Counted from the stretch's first letter, positions 7,389 through 15,081 are shown. The stretch is 18,497 nt of DNA from Bacteroidales bacterium UBA5219 (GCA_002412425.1 DHVB01000071.1:1-18497); one strand, 5' to 3'. The notes: generated from the sequence alone by a model not told the origin. Numbers and translations are program-made.

Positions 7389-7408
7389 CACTTCAACTAC
7401 GTTCAGTG
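7389..7408. repeat. Short palindromic (REP-like) repeat at the end of the methyltransferase gene
   Basis: CACT at 7389-7392 and AGTG at 7405-7408, with AAC/GTT inside, form an imperfect hairpin. The surrounding sequence, CTTCAACTACGTTCAGTGC, resembles a short repeat dispersed in many Bacteroidota genomes (commonly CTTCGACTACGCTCAGTGC). This is recognised from memory; it is the only copy I see in the window. It supplies the last codons and the stop of the minus-strand methyltransferase and separates the two convergent gene groups. Confidence 0.45.
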
Positions 7409-9048
7409 CATCGCTTTAAACTTTTAACTAACTGGTATTCACCATTATTATCTTTCTGAATTTGTAAGTATTTCAAATAGTTTTCTTCAGTAAATTTTTC
7501 GTATTTTCTAAAATATCCGTTGTGAATAGGTAATAATTCCAAATCGCCTCTTAAGACTTTATGTGTTGAGAAAATTTTCTTGAAAAGCCAATTTATAATT
7601 TCACTATTAAGCAAATCTGTTAGCTGTTGTGCAGAAATATCAATGTTTTTAGGAATTAGGATATTTGAACTGTTTAAAATTAAAACTTGGTTTTTATCAC
7701 AATAAAAGCATAAATTAGAAGTGATAAACTTATAAATTATTTTTTCTTTAGCTAAAAAATTTTCTATTGGTGCAACTTGCTGAAATTGCGAAAAATCATT
7801 TAAAATAAAATTACTTGGTTTTTTAAGTCCTGATTTTGTGATGTCAGAACCTTTGTAAATTGGCAAATAACCCTCTTTTTCTTGACTTATGCAGAATTTT
7901 TTATTATTTCCTGTTACAATGCCTAAAGCCCAATCTGCATTAGATTTTAAGCTTATATGATTTATAGAATACAAATGATTGATTATCTTATTTTCTTCGT
8001 TTGTTGCTTCAAAATTGAAAATACATTTTGGATTATTAATAAAAGAACTTATAAATCTTGTGTGTGATTTATCATTATTTTCACAAATAATTTCATCATT
8101 TTTACTTGAAGTTTTATTTTCAATAATTATCGCTTTAGCTTTAGTAATCAAACTATTAAATGCTTTGCCATAATCAACAAACCTCAATATTTTTTTCTTT
8201 ATAATTTTTCTTCTAATATCCTCGAATTGACCAATATTAAAAAATGCTTCTTGAATTAAAAAACCAAGTTTTCCTTTATTTTTTAAAATATTTAAACTAG
8301 CTGCCAAGAACAAAGATGTTGTATCAAAACTATTGCCACAGTTAAATAGCTTGGAATATTTTTGCTTATCTTGTTTGTCAATTTTCTTTCCCCAAGGTGG
8401 ATTTGTAAAAATTAAATCGAATAAAATATTGCTTTTTTTAAGTTTTGGTGCTTTTTCTAAAAAATTACAGCAAATAATATTTGGAGATTCATATCTAAAT
8501 TCTTTTTTAATTCTTTCTCTTGTAATCATTACAGCATTTTCGTCTGTATCGTAGCCATAAACATTTTCAGGCTTTACTCCTAACCTAATTGCTTCAATAA
8601 TAAAATTTCCCGAACCGCAACATGGATCCAAAAATTTAAAATCAGGAGAAATGTAAATATTTTTAAACATATCTCTTACTATACAAGGCGGTGTGTAGTA
8701 AATCCCTTCTTTGTTTTTATAAGAATTTGACAGTAATTTTTCGTATTCAGAACCAATATCAGCAGACTTGGTAGTGTCTATTAAGTTTTTTAGTGTTTTA
8801 CGTACTTTAACATGGTCGTGAGAATCTTTTAAAAGTTTATTTGAGCGAGAATTTAATTTTTCCTTGCCTGCAACTTCTTGCATAAACTTATCAAAAGACT
8901 TTTTCGAAATTAATCCAGCATTTATTTTAGTTAAGTATCCTGTTTTTATCCAGTTGCGAATTGTTGCTGTGGAGACATTTGCTAGTTTTGTAGCTTTAGC
9001 TATTTTAATTCCAACATTTTTAGAATATTCTGAACTTGCAAATTCCAC
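7393..9048 (-). CDS. Gamma-class N6-adenine DNA methyltransferase with N-terminal helix-turn-helix
   Basis: This 551-residue protein has the M.TaqI-like layout. Residues 10-50 form a MerR/excisionase-like helix-turn-helix (ATKLANVSTATIRNWIKTGY). YYTPPCIV (117-124) is motif X, LDPCCGSGNFI (140-150) binds SAM, YGYDTDENAV follows, and NPPW (216-219) is the catalytic motif of N6-adenine enzymes. The C-terminal half has a TaqI-type target-recognition region (about 360-530, with ADWALGIVTGNNKKF and YKGSDI). No endonuclease signature is visible in it and no nuclease gene adjoins it, so it may be a solitary methyltransferase or an accessory of the SfiI-like system. The start is a GTG just after an in-frame stop, 17 nt past nfnB on the same strand, so nfn read-through could express it. 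The last residues (RCTERS) come from a palindromic repeat. Confidence 0.88.
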   Translation of the reverse strand: MEFASSEYSKNVGIKIAKATKLANVSTATIRNWIKTGYLTKINAGLISKKSFDKFMQEVAGKEKLNSRSNKLLKDSHDHVKVRKTLKNLIDTTKSADIGSEYEKLLSNSYKNKEGIYYTPPCIVRDMFKNIYISPDFKFLDPCCGSGNFIIEAIRLGVKPENVYGYDTDENAVMITRERIKKEFRYESPNIICCNFLEKAPKLKKSNILFDLIFTNPPWGKKIDKQDKQKYSKLFNCGNSFDTTSLFLAASLNILKNKGKLGFLIQEAFFNIGQFEDIRRKIIKKKILRFVDYGKAFNSLITKAKAIIIENKTSSKNDEIICENNDKSHTRFISSFINNPKCIFNFEATNEENKIINHLYSINHISLKSNADWALGIVTGNNKKFCISQEKEGYLPIYKGSDITKSGLKKPSNFILNDFSQFQQVAPIENFLAKEKIIYKFITSNLCFYCDKNQVLILNSSNILIPKNIDISAQQLTDLLNSEIINWLFKKIFSTHKVLRGDLELLPIHNGYFRKYEKFTEENYLKYLQIQKDNNGEYQLVKSLKRCTERS

Positions 9049-9065
9049 AACTTTTTACTATTTTC

Positions 9066-10463
9066 TTACTTTTTTCCAAATTTGTTTTTAATAAAAACAT
9101 CTATTTGTTCTGCTGCTTTACGTCCAGCGCCCATTGCTAGAATTACAGTTGCAGCTCCAGTAACATTATCGCCACCAGCAAACACGCCTTCTCTTGAAGT
9201 TTGGCTAGTATTTTCGTCAATAATAATACCGCCCCATTTTTCCGTATTAAGATTTGGTGTTGTACTTGCAATTAAAGGATTAGGCGAAGTTCCCAAAGAC
9301 ATAATAACCACATCGCAATCTATATCAAATTCAGAACCTTTAATTGGTATTGGTCGTCTGCGTCCGCTTTCGTCAGGTTCGCCAAGTCCCATTTCTACAC
9401 AACGCATTCCTGTAACCCAACCTTTTTCATTTCCTAAAATTTCTACAGGATTATTCAAAAGTTTAAAAATTATTCCTTCTTCTTTGGCGTGATGTACCTC
9501 TTCGACTCTTGCTGGCAATTCTTTTTCGCTTCTTCTATACACTAAATACACCTCTGCTCCTAACCTACGTGCAACTCTAGCAGCGTCCATAGCTACGTTT
9601 CCACCACCTACTACAGCAACGCGTTTTCCCACATAAATTGGTGTATCATATTCTGAGTCAAAAGCTTTCATTAAATTAGAGCGAGTTAAAAATTCATTAG
9701 CAGAAACCACTCCATTCAAATTTTCGCCGGGAATATTCATAAACTTTGGCAATCCAGCACCAGAACCTAAAAATATAGCATGATAGCCTTCTTTATCAAG
9801 TAAATCATCAATGGTTATAGTCCGCCCAACAATTACGTTAGTTTCTATTTCTACGCCTAATTTTATAACATTGTTGATTTCGTATCTTACAACTTCTTCT
9901 TTAGGCAAACGAAACTCAGGAATGCCATATTCTAACACGCCACCGGGTAAATGAAGAGCTTCAAATATTTTTACTTGATAACCTAATTTTGCCAAGTCGG
10001 TTGCACAAGCTAATCCTGCTGGTCCGCTACCAATAACTGCTACTTTAAAGCCGTTTGTAGGAACTTTTGTAGGATTGTAATAATTTTCTTTTCTTCCCCA
10101 ATCAGCAACAAAACGTTCTAATTTTCCGATATTTACTGGCTCGCCTTTAACTCCAAGCACACATGAGCCTTCGCATTGCGATTCTTGTGGACAAACTCTA
10201 CCACAAATGGCTGGTAAACTTGAATCTTCGGCAATAATATCAGCAGCTTGTGCAAAATCTTTATTTTTTACAGCTGAAATAAATTCTGGAATTTTAATTT
10301 GCACTGGACATGCCTGAACACAACGAGGATTTTTACACTGAATACAACGATGAGCTTCTAATACAGCTTCTTCAGCGTTATAACCATAGCTCACTTCTTC
10401 AAAATTTTTGATACGTTCTTGTGCTGCTTGTTCTCTTACTGGAACTCTAGGTATTTTTGCCAT
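9066..10463 (-). CDS. nfnB: NfnB-like subunit of NADH-dependent ferredoxin:NADP+ oxidoreductase (glutamate synthase small-subunit family)
   Basis: This 465-residue cytosolic flavoprotein carries two N-terminal [4Fe-4S] cysteine sets: CIQCKNPRCVQACP (Cys40, 43, 48, 52) and CGRVCPQESQCEGSC (Cys87, 91, 97, 101). An FAD site follows at VIGSGPAG (144-150), then an NADP(H) site at VVGGGNVAMDAARVARRLGA and a second FAD-contact motif near the end (GGDNVTGAATVILAMGAGR). Alone it could be called the small subunit of glutamate synthase. The gene lies 4 nt downstream of a ferredoxin-NADP reductase-like gene and no large glutamate synthase subunit is near, which is the NfnAB arrangement. NfnAB couples NADPH, NADH and ferredoxin by flavin-based electron bifurcation in anaerobes. 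A sulfide-dehydrogenase type (SudA) role cannot be excluded. Confidence 0.85.
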   Translation of the reverse strand: MAKIPRVPVREQAAQERIKNFEEVSYGYNAEEAVLEAHRCIQCKNPRCVQACPVQIKIPEFISAVKNKDFAQAADIIAEDSSLPAICGRVCPQESQCEGSCVLGVKGEPVNIGKLERFVADWGRKENYYNPTKVPTNGFKVAVIGSGPAGLACATDLAKLGYQVKIFEALHLPGGVLEYGIPEFRLPKEEVVRYEINNVIKLGVEIETNVIVGRTITIDDLLDKEGYHAIFLGSGAGLPKFMNIPGENLNGVVSANEFLTRSNLMKAFDSEYDTPIYVGKRVAVVGGGNVAMDAARVARRLGAEVYLVYRRSEKELPARVEEVHHAKEEGIIFKLLNNPVEILGNEKGWVTGMRCVEMGLGEPDESGRRRPIPIKGSEFDIDCDVVIMSLGTSPNPLIASTTPNLNTEKWGGIIIDENTSQTSREGVFAGGDNVTGAATVILAMGAGRKAAEQIDVFIKNKFGKK

Positions 10464-10467
10464 TATA

Positions 10468-11337
10468 TTATCTTCCTATTTTACATTTATGATTTTTTTC
10501 TAATTCTTCTCTTTTTTGTCCTTCAATAGTTCTATACATATTTTGGCGACGCATTGCTTCGTCAAAATCAACTAAATGAGCATCAAATTCAGGACCGTCA
10601 ACACAGGTAAACTTTGTTTGTCCACCTATGCTTACTCTACAAGCTCCACACATTCCTGTTCCGTCAACCATTAAAGTGTTTAAACTTGCAACTGTAGGAA
10701 TACCATATTCTTTAGTTAACAAACTTACAAATTTCATCATTATCATTGGTCCAATGGTAACAACTAAATCGTATTTTTTATTTTCTTTTTCAACTAATTC
10801 TTTAAGCTTATCAGTTACCATGCCTTTAAAACCATAGCTTCCATCATCAGTTGTGATATAATAATTGTTAGAAACTGCACGCATTTCTTCTTCGAGAATT
10901 ACATAATTTTTAGATTTTGCACCTATTATTACATCAGGTTTAAAACCTCTATTGCTCAAATATTTCACTTGAGGATAAACAGGTGCTGCTCCAACTCCAC
11001 CGCCGACAAAAAGTATTTTTTTATTAGCAAGTTCTTCGTCAGTTGCATGAATTAATTCCGAAGCTTGACCTAAAGGTCCTGCAAAATCTAAAATATAATC
11101 ACCTTCATTATGTTCGCAAATTAAGTGAGTAGAAACACCTATACACTGTGTTACAATAGTTACAGTTCCTTTTTCTCTATCATAATCACAAATAGTAAGC
11201 GGAATTCTTTCACCTTTATCTCTAACTCTTAAAATAACAAATTGACCTGGTTGAGCTGATTTTGCAACTCTTGGTGCCTCAATATCCATTAAAAATATTT
11301 GTTCGGCAAGTGGTCTTTTCTTTACAATTTTATACAT
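10468..11337 (-). CDS. nfnA: NfnA-like subunit (sulfide/dihydroorotate dehydrogenase-like FAD/NAD-binding protein)
   Basis: This 289-residue partner of NfnB has a ferredoxin-reductase fold. The FAD-binding domain (about 1-95, with RIPLTICDYD) is followed by an NAD(H)-binding domain (about 105-210, with FVGGGVGAAPVYPQ) and a cysteine cluster at DGTGMCGACRV...FTCVDGPEFDAHLVDF (Cys230, Cys233, Cys245) that binds [2Fe-2S]. This is the layout of NfnA and of the electron-transfer subunit PyrK; the pyrimidine gene pyrD is absent here and nfnB follows by 4 nt, favouring NfnA. Within the complex this subunit would exchange electrons with NADH. A strong promoter lies about 35 nt upstream. Length and cysteines are normal for the family. 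Confidence 0.86.
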   Translation of the reverse strand: MYKIVKKRPLAEQIFLMDIEAPRVAKSAQPGQFVILRVRDKGERIPLTICDYDREKGTVTIVTQCIGVSTHLICEHNEGDYILDFAGPLGQASELIHATDEELANKKILFVGGGVGAAPVYPQVKYLSNRGFKPDVIIGAKSKNYVILEEEMRAVSNNYYITTDDGSYGFKGMVTDKLKELVEKENKKYDLVVTIGPMIMMKFVSLLTKEYGIPTVASLNTLMVDGTGMCGACRVSIGGQTKFTCVDGPEFDAHLVDFDEAMRRQNMYRTIEGQKREELEKNHKCKIGR

Positions 11338-11372
11338 CTAATTTATTATATTTTTTAAATTCAACCTATCTG

Positions 11373-11403
11373 CAAATATAAACAGATTTTCGTATTAACA
11401 AAA
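11373..11403 (-). promoter_or_regulatory. Promoter of nfnA-nfnB
   Basis: On the minus strand, TTTTG (11399-11403) is followed after 18 nt by TATATTTG (11373-11380), a full match to the Bacteroidota -33/-7 consensus. It lies 35 nt upstream of the nfnA ATG, implying a short leader. The rest of the 158-nt gap, 11381-11495, shows no gene and no clear terminator for the MauE-like gene. Confidence 0.65.
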
Positions 11404-11495
11404 AATGAAAATACAAAATTTTTCTTTTAAATAAATATGATTTTTATATGATTGGGAATTTTAATTACCAGCTTGATTACTAGGTGTTTTGCGTT

Positions 11496-12386
11496 TTAAT
11501 TATTAAAAAAATCCACTATTTTTCTTTCTACAATTCCTCTATAAACAAATGCATCAACAACTTTATTTTCATAAAGGATAATTACAGGAACTCCATCAGC
11601 AGTTATTTGCATAACTTCTTCTTTTGGCATTTGAATATACTTTATGTCGGTTGACTTGGTATCATCTAAAAATTTTGCAATATCATCAGACTCAACAAAT
11701 ATATAGAGTACATTACTTTTATCAATATTATGATTTTTCACCATGCTTGAAATTTTCTTTGCAGTTAAATTACATAATTTACAGTAAGGACTTAAAAAGC
11801 AAATTATAGTTTTTTTGTTTTGTCTTTCTTTTAGAACGGGGTTTTCTTTAAATTTTTCAAAATGTTCAACGCTATAAATATCGGTAAGTTTTGAATATTG
11901 TTTATAATATATAAAATCTGGTGGAGATATAATATTAACTCCAACAATACTTATAACAAAAATGCTTATAGTTACAAGTTTCTTATATTTGAATTTAAAA
12001 TATTTTGAATTTCTAACCCAGACTAAACCTGCAATAATAACTGCATTTTTAATAATTGATTGAACGGGACTTAAAAATATATTAGAACCAAAACATTGAC
12101 AATTTTCCACATCACCTCCAATTGCTCTAATGCCTAAATACACTGTAAAAGCGGCTGTAGTAATAAGGGTTAAGTCAGTGATGAATTTGAATAAATTTAA
12201 GCATAAGAGTATTCCTAAAAACAATTCAAAACCGATAATAAGTCTTGCAAATAAAATTGATAAGTCTAAGGAAAATAAATTAATTGTAAATATATATAAT
12301 TCAAAATCATCTATTGTAAGAAGTTTTAAAATAGCTGAGGCTATAAAAATTAAGCCTAAAAAAATTTTAACTATCAGTTTCCACAT
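11496..12386 (-). CDS. MauE/DoxX-like membrane protein fused to a thioredoxin-like domain
   Basis: Residues 1-125 form about four membrane helices of the MauE/DoxX type, including the signature NCQCFGS (Cys96 and Cys98) followed by a helix. Another helix lies at about 135-153. The C-terminal half (about 160-296) looks like a thioredoxin fold with redox motif CKLC (Cys202 and Cys205) in FLSPYCKLC and the cis-proline loop DGVPVII. MauE-type proteins work with thioredoxin-like partners in disulfide formation of exported proteins, so electron exchange across the inner membrane for periplasmic thiol chemistry is the likely role. I chose the ATG at 12384-12386. A TTG 27 nt upstream would add MGIKLFYFF, but those codons are the terminator of the lipoprotein gene, so they are unlikely to be translated. 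Related proteins occur widely in Bacteroidota; the exact substrate is unknown. Confidence 0.78.
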   Translation of the reverse strand: MWKLIVKIFLGLIFIASAILKLLTIDDFELYIFTINLFSLDLSILFARLIIGFELFLGILLCLNLFKFITDLTLITTAAFTVYLGIRAIGGDVENCQCFGSNIFLSPVQSIIKNAVIIAGLVWVRNSKYFKFKYKKLVTISIFVISIVGVNIISPPDFIYYKQYSKLTDIYSVEHFEKFKENPVLKERQNKKTIICFLSPYCKLCNLTAKKISSMVKNHNIDKSNVLYIFVESDDIAKFLDDTKSTDIKYIQMPKEEVMQITADGVPVIILYENKVVDAFVYRGIVERKIVDFFNN

Positions 12387-12429
12387 AAAAAAATAAAAAA
12401 GCTTGATTCCCAAAAAGGTAAATCAAGCT
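12387..12429 (-). terminator. Rho-independent terminator of the lipoprotein gene
   Basis: On the minus strand a perfect 9-bp stem (12421-12429 with 12400-12408, AGCTTGATT) closes a 12-nt loop that can add two G-C pairs. It is followed by a T-rich tract of 13 nt interrupted by one A. It begins 7 nt after the lipoprotein stop codon and its T-tract touches the ATG of the MauE-like gene. Confidence 0.8.
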
Positions 12430-12436
12430 CAAAACT

Positions 12437-12634
12437 TTATTTGCATTTAATTTCAGTATTTAAAACTTTTTGGTTTCCATCTGAACATTTTGTGCCTTTT
12501 TCTTTTTCAAAAGTTACTGAACCAATTTCTTTTCCATCAATATAAGTTGTACATGTACATTCGTTTGAACAACTAGTGAAACCTAATAATGCAATTCCTA
12601 CTAAAGCTAAAGCAATAAAAATAGTTTTTTTCAT
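12437..12634 (-). CDS. Small cysteine-rich lipoprotein
   Basis: A 65-residue precursor with a typical lipoprotein signal: MKK, a hydrophobic stretch (residues 5-18) and a lipobox ending GFTSC, so signal peptidase II would cut before Cys22. The mature peptide is only 44 residues. After the lipid-bearing Cys22 it has four more cysteines (Cys26, 28, 50, 64), enough for two disulfides, and a beta-like core (TYIDGKEIGSVTFEKEKGTKC). I do not recognise a family. It has its own promoter, a structured leader and a strong terminator, so it appears to be an independently regulated, possibly abundant envelope protein. The adjacent MauE-thioredoxin gene might form its disulfides; that link rests on adjacency and cysteine content only. 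Confidence 0.8.
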   Translation of the reverse strand: MKKTIFIALALVGIALLGFTSCSNECTCTTYIDGKEIGSVTFEKEKGTKCSDGNQKVLNTEIKCK

Positions 12635-12655
12635 AATTTAATTATTTTATACAAT

Positions 12656-12719
12656 GCCTACTCTTATGTTTTTCGGCTTCCACATCCTACTCTTTTATGG
12701 ATTTTCGGATACTTCCATA
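12656..12719 (-). promoter_or_regulatory. Tandem hairpin motifs in the 5' leader of the lipoprotein gene
   Basis: Two related units lie head to tail on the minus strand. The first to be transcribed is 12686-12719 and the second is 12656-12685. Each has GGAAG, a short spacer, CCGAAAA, a closing CAT and then A(A)GAGTAGG. In the first, ATGGA pairs with TCCAT around the GAAG/CCGAAAA core; in the second, ATGT pairs with ACAT. Flanking 7-bp direct repeats ATTGTAT (12717-12723 and 12649-12655) frame the pair. The element sits between the promoter and the start codon, so it would be in the mRNA. I cannot match it to a riboswitch class that I know. Confidence 0.5.
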
Positions 12720-12777
12720 CAATATTATTATTTTTTTGTCGCTTATTAAAATCAAAACTTAGTTTTTAAATCTGTTG

Positions 12778-12808
12778 CAAATATAATACTTATAATGATT
12801 ACTCAAAA
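12778..12808 (-). promoter_or_regulatory. Promoter of the lipoprotein gene
   Basis: TTTTG (12804-12808) and TATATTTG (12778-12785) are 18 nt apart on the minus strand, the same architecture as the nfnA promoter. Transcription would begin near 12771, leaving a leader of roughly 130-140 nt before the lipoprotein ATG at 12634. Confidence 0.65.
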
Positions 12809-12851
12809 TATTTTATTTAAATAATATACAAAATTACATTTTATTAAGTTT

Positions 12852-14960
12852 TTAACTTATAGAACCAAAGTCTTCAAAACCTTTATTCATCTGCTTAATA
12901 ATTATTTTAAAAATAGCATTTTCATTTCTATTAAGTTGAGGATCATTTGTAAGAATTTCTTCTGCAATGTCTTTTACATATTGTACCAATTGTCCATCTT
13001 GACTAAGATTTGCCATTTTTAAATCTAAAGTAAATCCACTTTGTTGTGTCCCTTCTAAATTTCCTGGTCCACGTAATCTCAAGTCAGTTTCAGCAATTTC
13101 GAAGCCATCTGTAGAATTAACCATTGTAGAAATTCTGTCATAAGCATTTTCGCTTAATTCATCTGCTGTCATTAGTAAACAATAAGACTGTGCTGTCCCC
13201 CTACCTACTCTACCTCTCAACTGATGCAACTGCGACAAGCCAAATCTTTCAGCAGATTGAATTATCATAACCGTTGCATTAGGCACATCAACACCTACCT
13301 CAATTACAGTTGTGGCAATCATAATTTGGGTAACTTTATCAACAAACATTTTCATTGAAAATTCTTTATCGGCTGGTTTCATTCTTCCATGAACAACAGA
13401 AATTTGATATTTTGGAGGTGGAAATGCTCTGCTATATCCTTCTAAACCGTCCTCCAAGTCTTTATAGTCCATATTTTCAGATTCTGAAATCAATGGAAAT
13501 ACAACATAAATTTGCCTGCCTTGGTCAATTTGTTTTTTAATAAATCCAAACACTCTTAAAATATCTCTATCTCTAAAATGTCGAGTTATAACTTTTGAGC
13601 GTCCTGGTGGAAGTTCGTCAATAACCGAAATATCTAAATCGCCATAAAGTGTCATTGCAAGTGTTCGAGGAATTGGCGTTGCTGTCATTACAATTATATG
13701 TGGTGGCTTCACGTTTTTTGCCCAAAGTCTAGCTCTTTGTTCAACTCCAAATCTATGTTGCTCATCAATAACTACCATTCCTAAATTATGGAATTTAACA
13801 GTATCTTCAAGTAAAGCGTGAGTACCTATTATAATATTCAAAGCTCCAGATTCTAAATCTTCGTGAATTTTAACCCTATCTTTCTTTTTAACAGAACCTG
13901 TAAGAAGTGCAACATTCACGTCCAAATCTTTTAAAAAATTACTTATAGATTTTAAATGTTGTTGAGCTAAAATTTCTGTTGGAGCCATTATGCAGGCTTG
14001 ATAACCATTATCAACTGCCATAAGCATTGCAAGAAGTGCTACCAAAGTTTTTCCACTTCCTACATCGCCTTGCAACAAACGATTCATTTGCTTGCCACTC
14101 GCTACATCTTTTCTAATTTCCCTCAACACTCGCGTTTGAGCGTTTGTGAGTTTAAATTTTATGTTTTTAAAAAAGCAATCTTTTAAAATTTTGTCTTTTT
14201 TCCTGTCAAAAATAAATCCCGGTGTATTTTGCTTACGATTTAGTTTTAATTGCATTAAGTTTAGTTGAATATAAAAAAGTTCTTCAAACTTAATTCTGTA
14301 TTGTGCTTTAGCTAAACTTTGTGTGTCTGTTGGGAAATGAAGCTCAAAAAGCGTTTCTTCCAAGCCTTTTAAATTATATTTTTGACGAAACCAAGGTGGT
14401 AAAGTTTCAGGAATTTGTCCTTTAACTTGTTTTAATAAAGTATCGCAAAGTTTTTGTATTACCTTTGAATTAATATAACCTGTTTTAAGCTTTTCTGTTG
14501 TACTGTATTGAGGATATAAATTACTTACCAACTGCTTTTGCCATTTTGTAAATTCCTCAATATCAGGGTGTACGATATTTAGTCTGTTCCCAAAAAGTGT
14601 AGGTTTTCCAAAAAGTACATATTCTTTATCGCGAGAAATTGAACTAATTATCCAATTTGCAGCATTAAACCAAACAATTTCAATTACTCCAGTAGCATCA
14701 GTAAAATAACCTGTTAACTTTTTCTTGTTTCTCGAAATATTGCTTGTTTCTAAATGTGTAAATTTTCCTTTAATCTGAATATAAGGCAAATCTTTATTTA
14801 GTTCATTTATATTGTAAAATTTGCTTCTATCTATGTAGCGATAAGGGAAATAGTACAACAAATCATTCCAAGTGGTTAAACCTAATTCATTTTTCAATAA
14901 TTCGGCTCGCTTAGGTCCTACACCAGGCAAATATGTTAATTCATTATCTAAAATCGCCAT
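12852..14960 (-). CDS. recG: ATP-dependent DNA helicase RecG
   Basis: RecG remodels stalled replication forks and Holliday junctions. The order is typical: an N-terminal wedge/OB domain beginning with YLPGVGPKRAELL and containing YFPYRYIDRS, then superfamily 2 helicase motifs. These are Walker A GDVGSGKT with LLQ before it, the DEQH box in VIDEQHRFGVEQR, MTATPIPRTLAMTLYGDLD, the RecG-type DELPPGR, and motif VI QLRGRVGRG, followed by LRLRGPGNLEGTQQSG. The protein is 702 residues from the ATG at 14958-14960, normal for RecG. A TTG eight codons upstream is possible but less likely, since ILDNELTYLPGVG fits the usual RecG beginning. The gene is separated from the lipoprotein promoter by only about 40 nt, and a small hairpin (TAAGTT/AACTTA) overlaps its stop. 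Confidence 0.97.
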   Translation of the reverse strand: MAILDNELTYLPGVGPKRAELLKNELGLTTWNDLLYYFPYRYIDRSKFYNINELNKDLPYIQIKGKFTHLETSNISRNKKKLTGYFTDATGVIEIVWFNAANWIISSISRDKEYVLFGKPTLFGNRLNIVHPDIEEFTKWQKQLVSNLYPQYSTTEKLKTGYINSKVIQKLCDTLLKQVKGQIPETLPPWFRQKYNLKGLEETLFELHFPTDTQSLAKAQYRIKFEELFYIQLNLMQLKLNRKQNTPGFIFDRKKDKILKDCFFKNIKFKLTNAQTRVLREIRKDVASGKQMNRLLQGDVGSGKTLVALLAMLMAVDNGYQACIMAPTEILAQQHLKSISNFLKDLDVNVALLTGSVKKKDRVKIHEDLESGALNIIIGTHALLEDTVKFHNLGMVVIDEQHRFGVEQRARLWAKNVKPPHIIVMTATPIPRTLAMTLYGDLDISVIDELPPGRSKVITRHFRDRDILRVFGFIKKQIDQGRQIYVVFPLISESENMDYKDLEDGLEGYSRAFPPPKYQISVVHGRMKPADKEFSMKMFVDKVTQIMIATTVIEVGVDVPNATVMIIQSAERFGLSQLHQLRGRVGRGTAQSYCLLMTADELSENAYDRISTMVNSTDGFEIAETDLRLRGPGNLEGTQQSGFTLDLKMANLSQDGQLVQYVKDIAEEILTNDPQLNRNENAIFKIIIKQMNKGFEDFGSIS

Positions 14961-15081
14961 TTTAAACAAATTGTCTGTCCACAAAAATAAAAAAAATATT
15001 GAAATAATTTATAAATATAACATTTTTAAAATTAAGATTTTATGTATCTTGCGGATAAAATAAATTGAAACTTATTTATAA

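Noticed and set aside
9082..9492. 136-codon plus-strand open frame opposite nfnB
   Set aside because: It is antisense to a strongly conserved flavoprotein gene and has no domain or start context of its own.
9066..10463. Glutamate synthase small subunit as the name for the 465-residue flavoprotein
   Set aside because: The 4-nt pairing with an NfnA-like gene and absence of a large subunit fit NfnB better, although family membership alone would allow the name.
14961..14984. TTG start of recG eight codons upstream
   Set aside because: The downstream ATG gives the usual RecG beginning, and the added residues match nothing expected.
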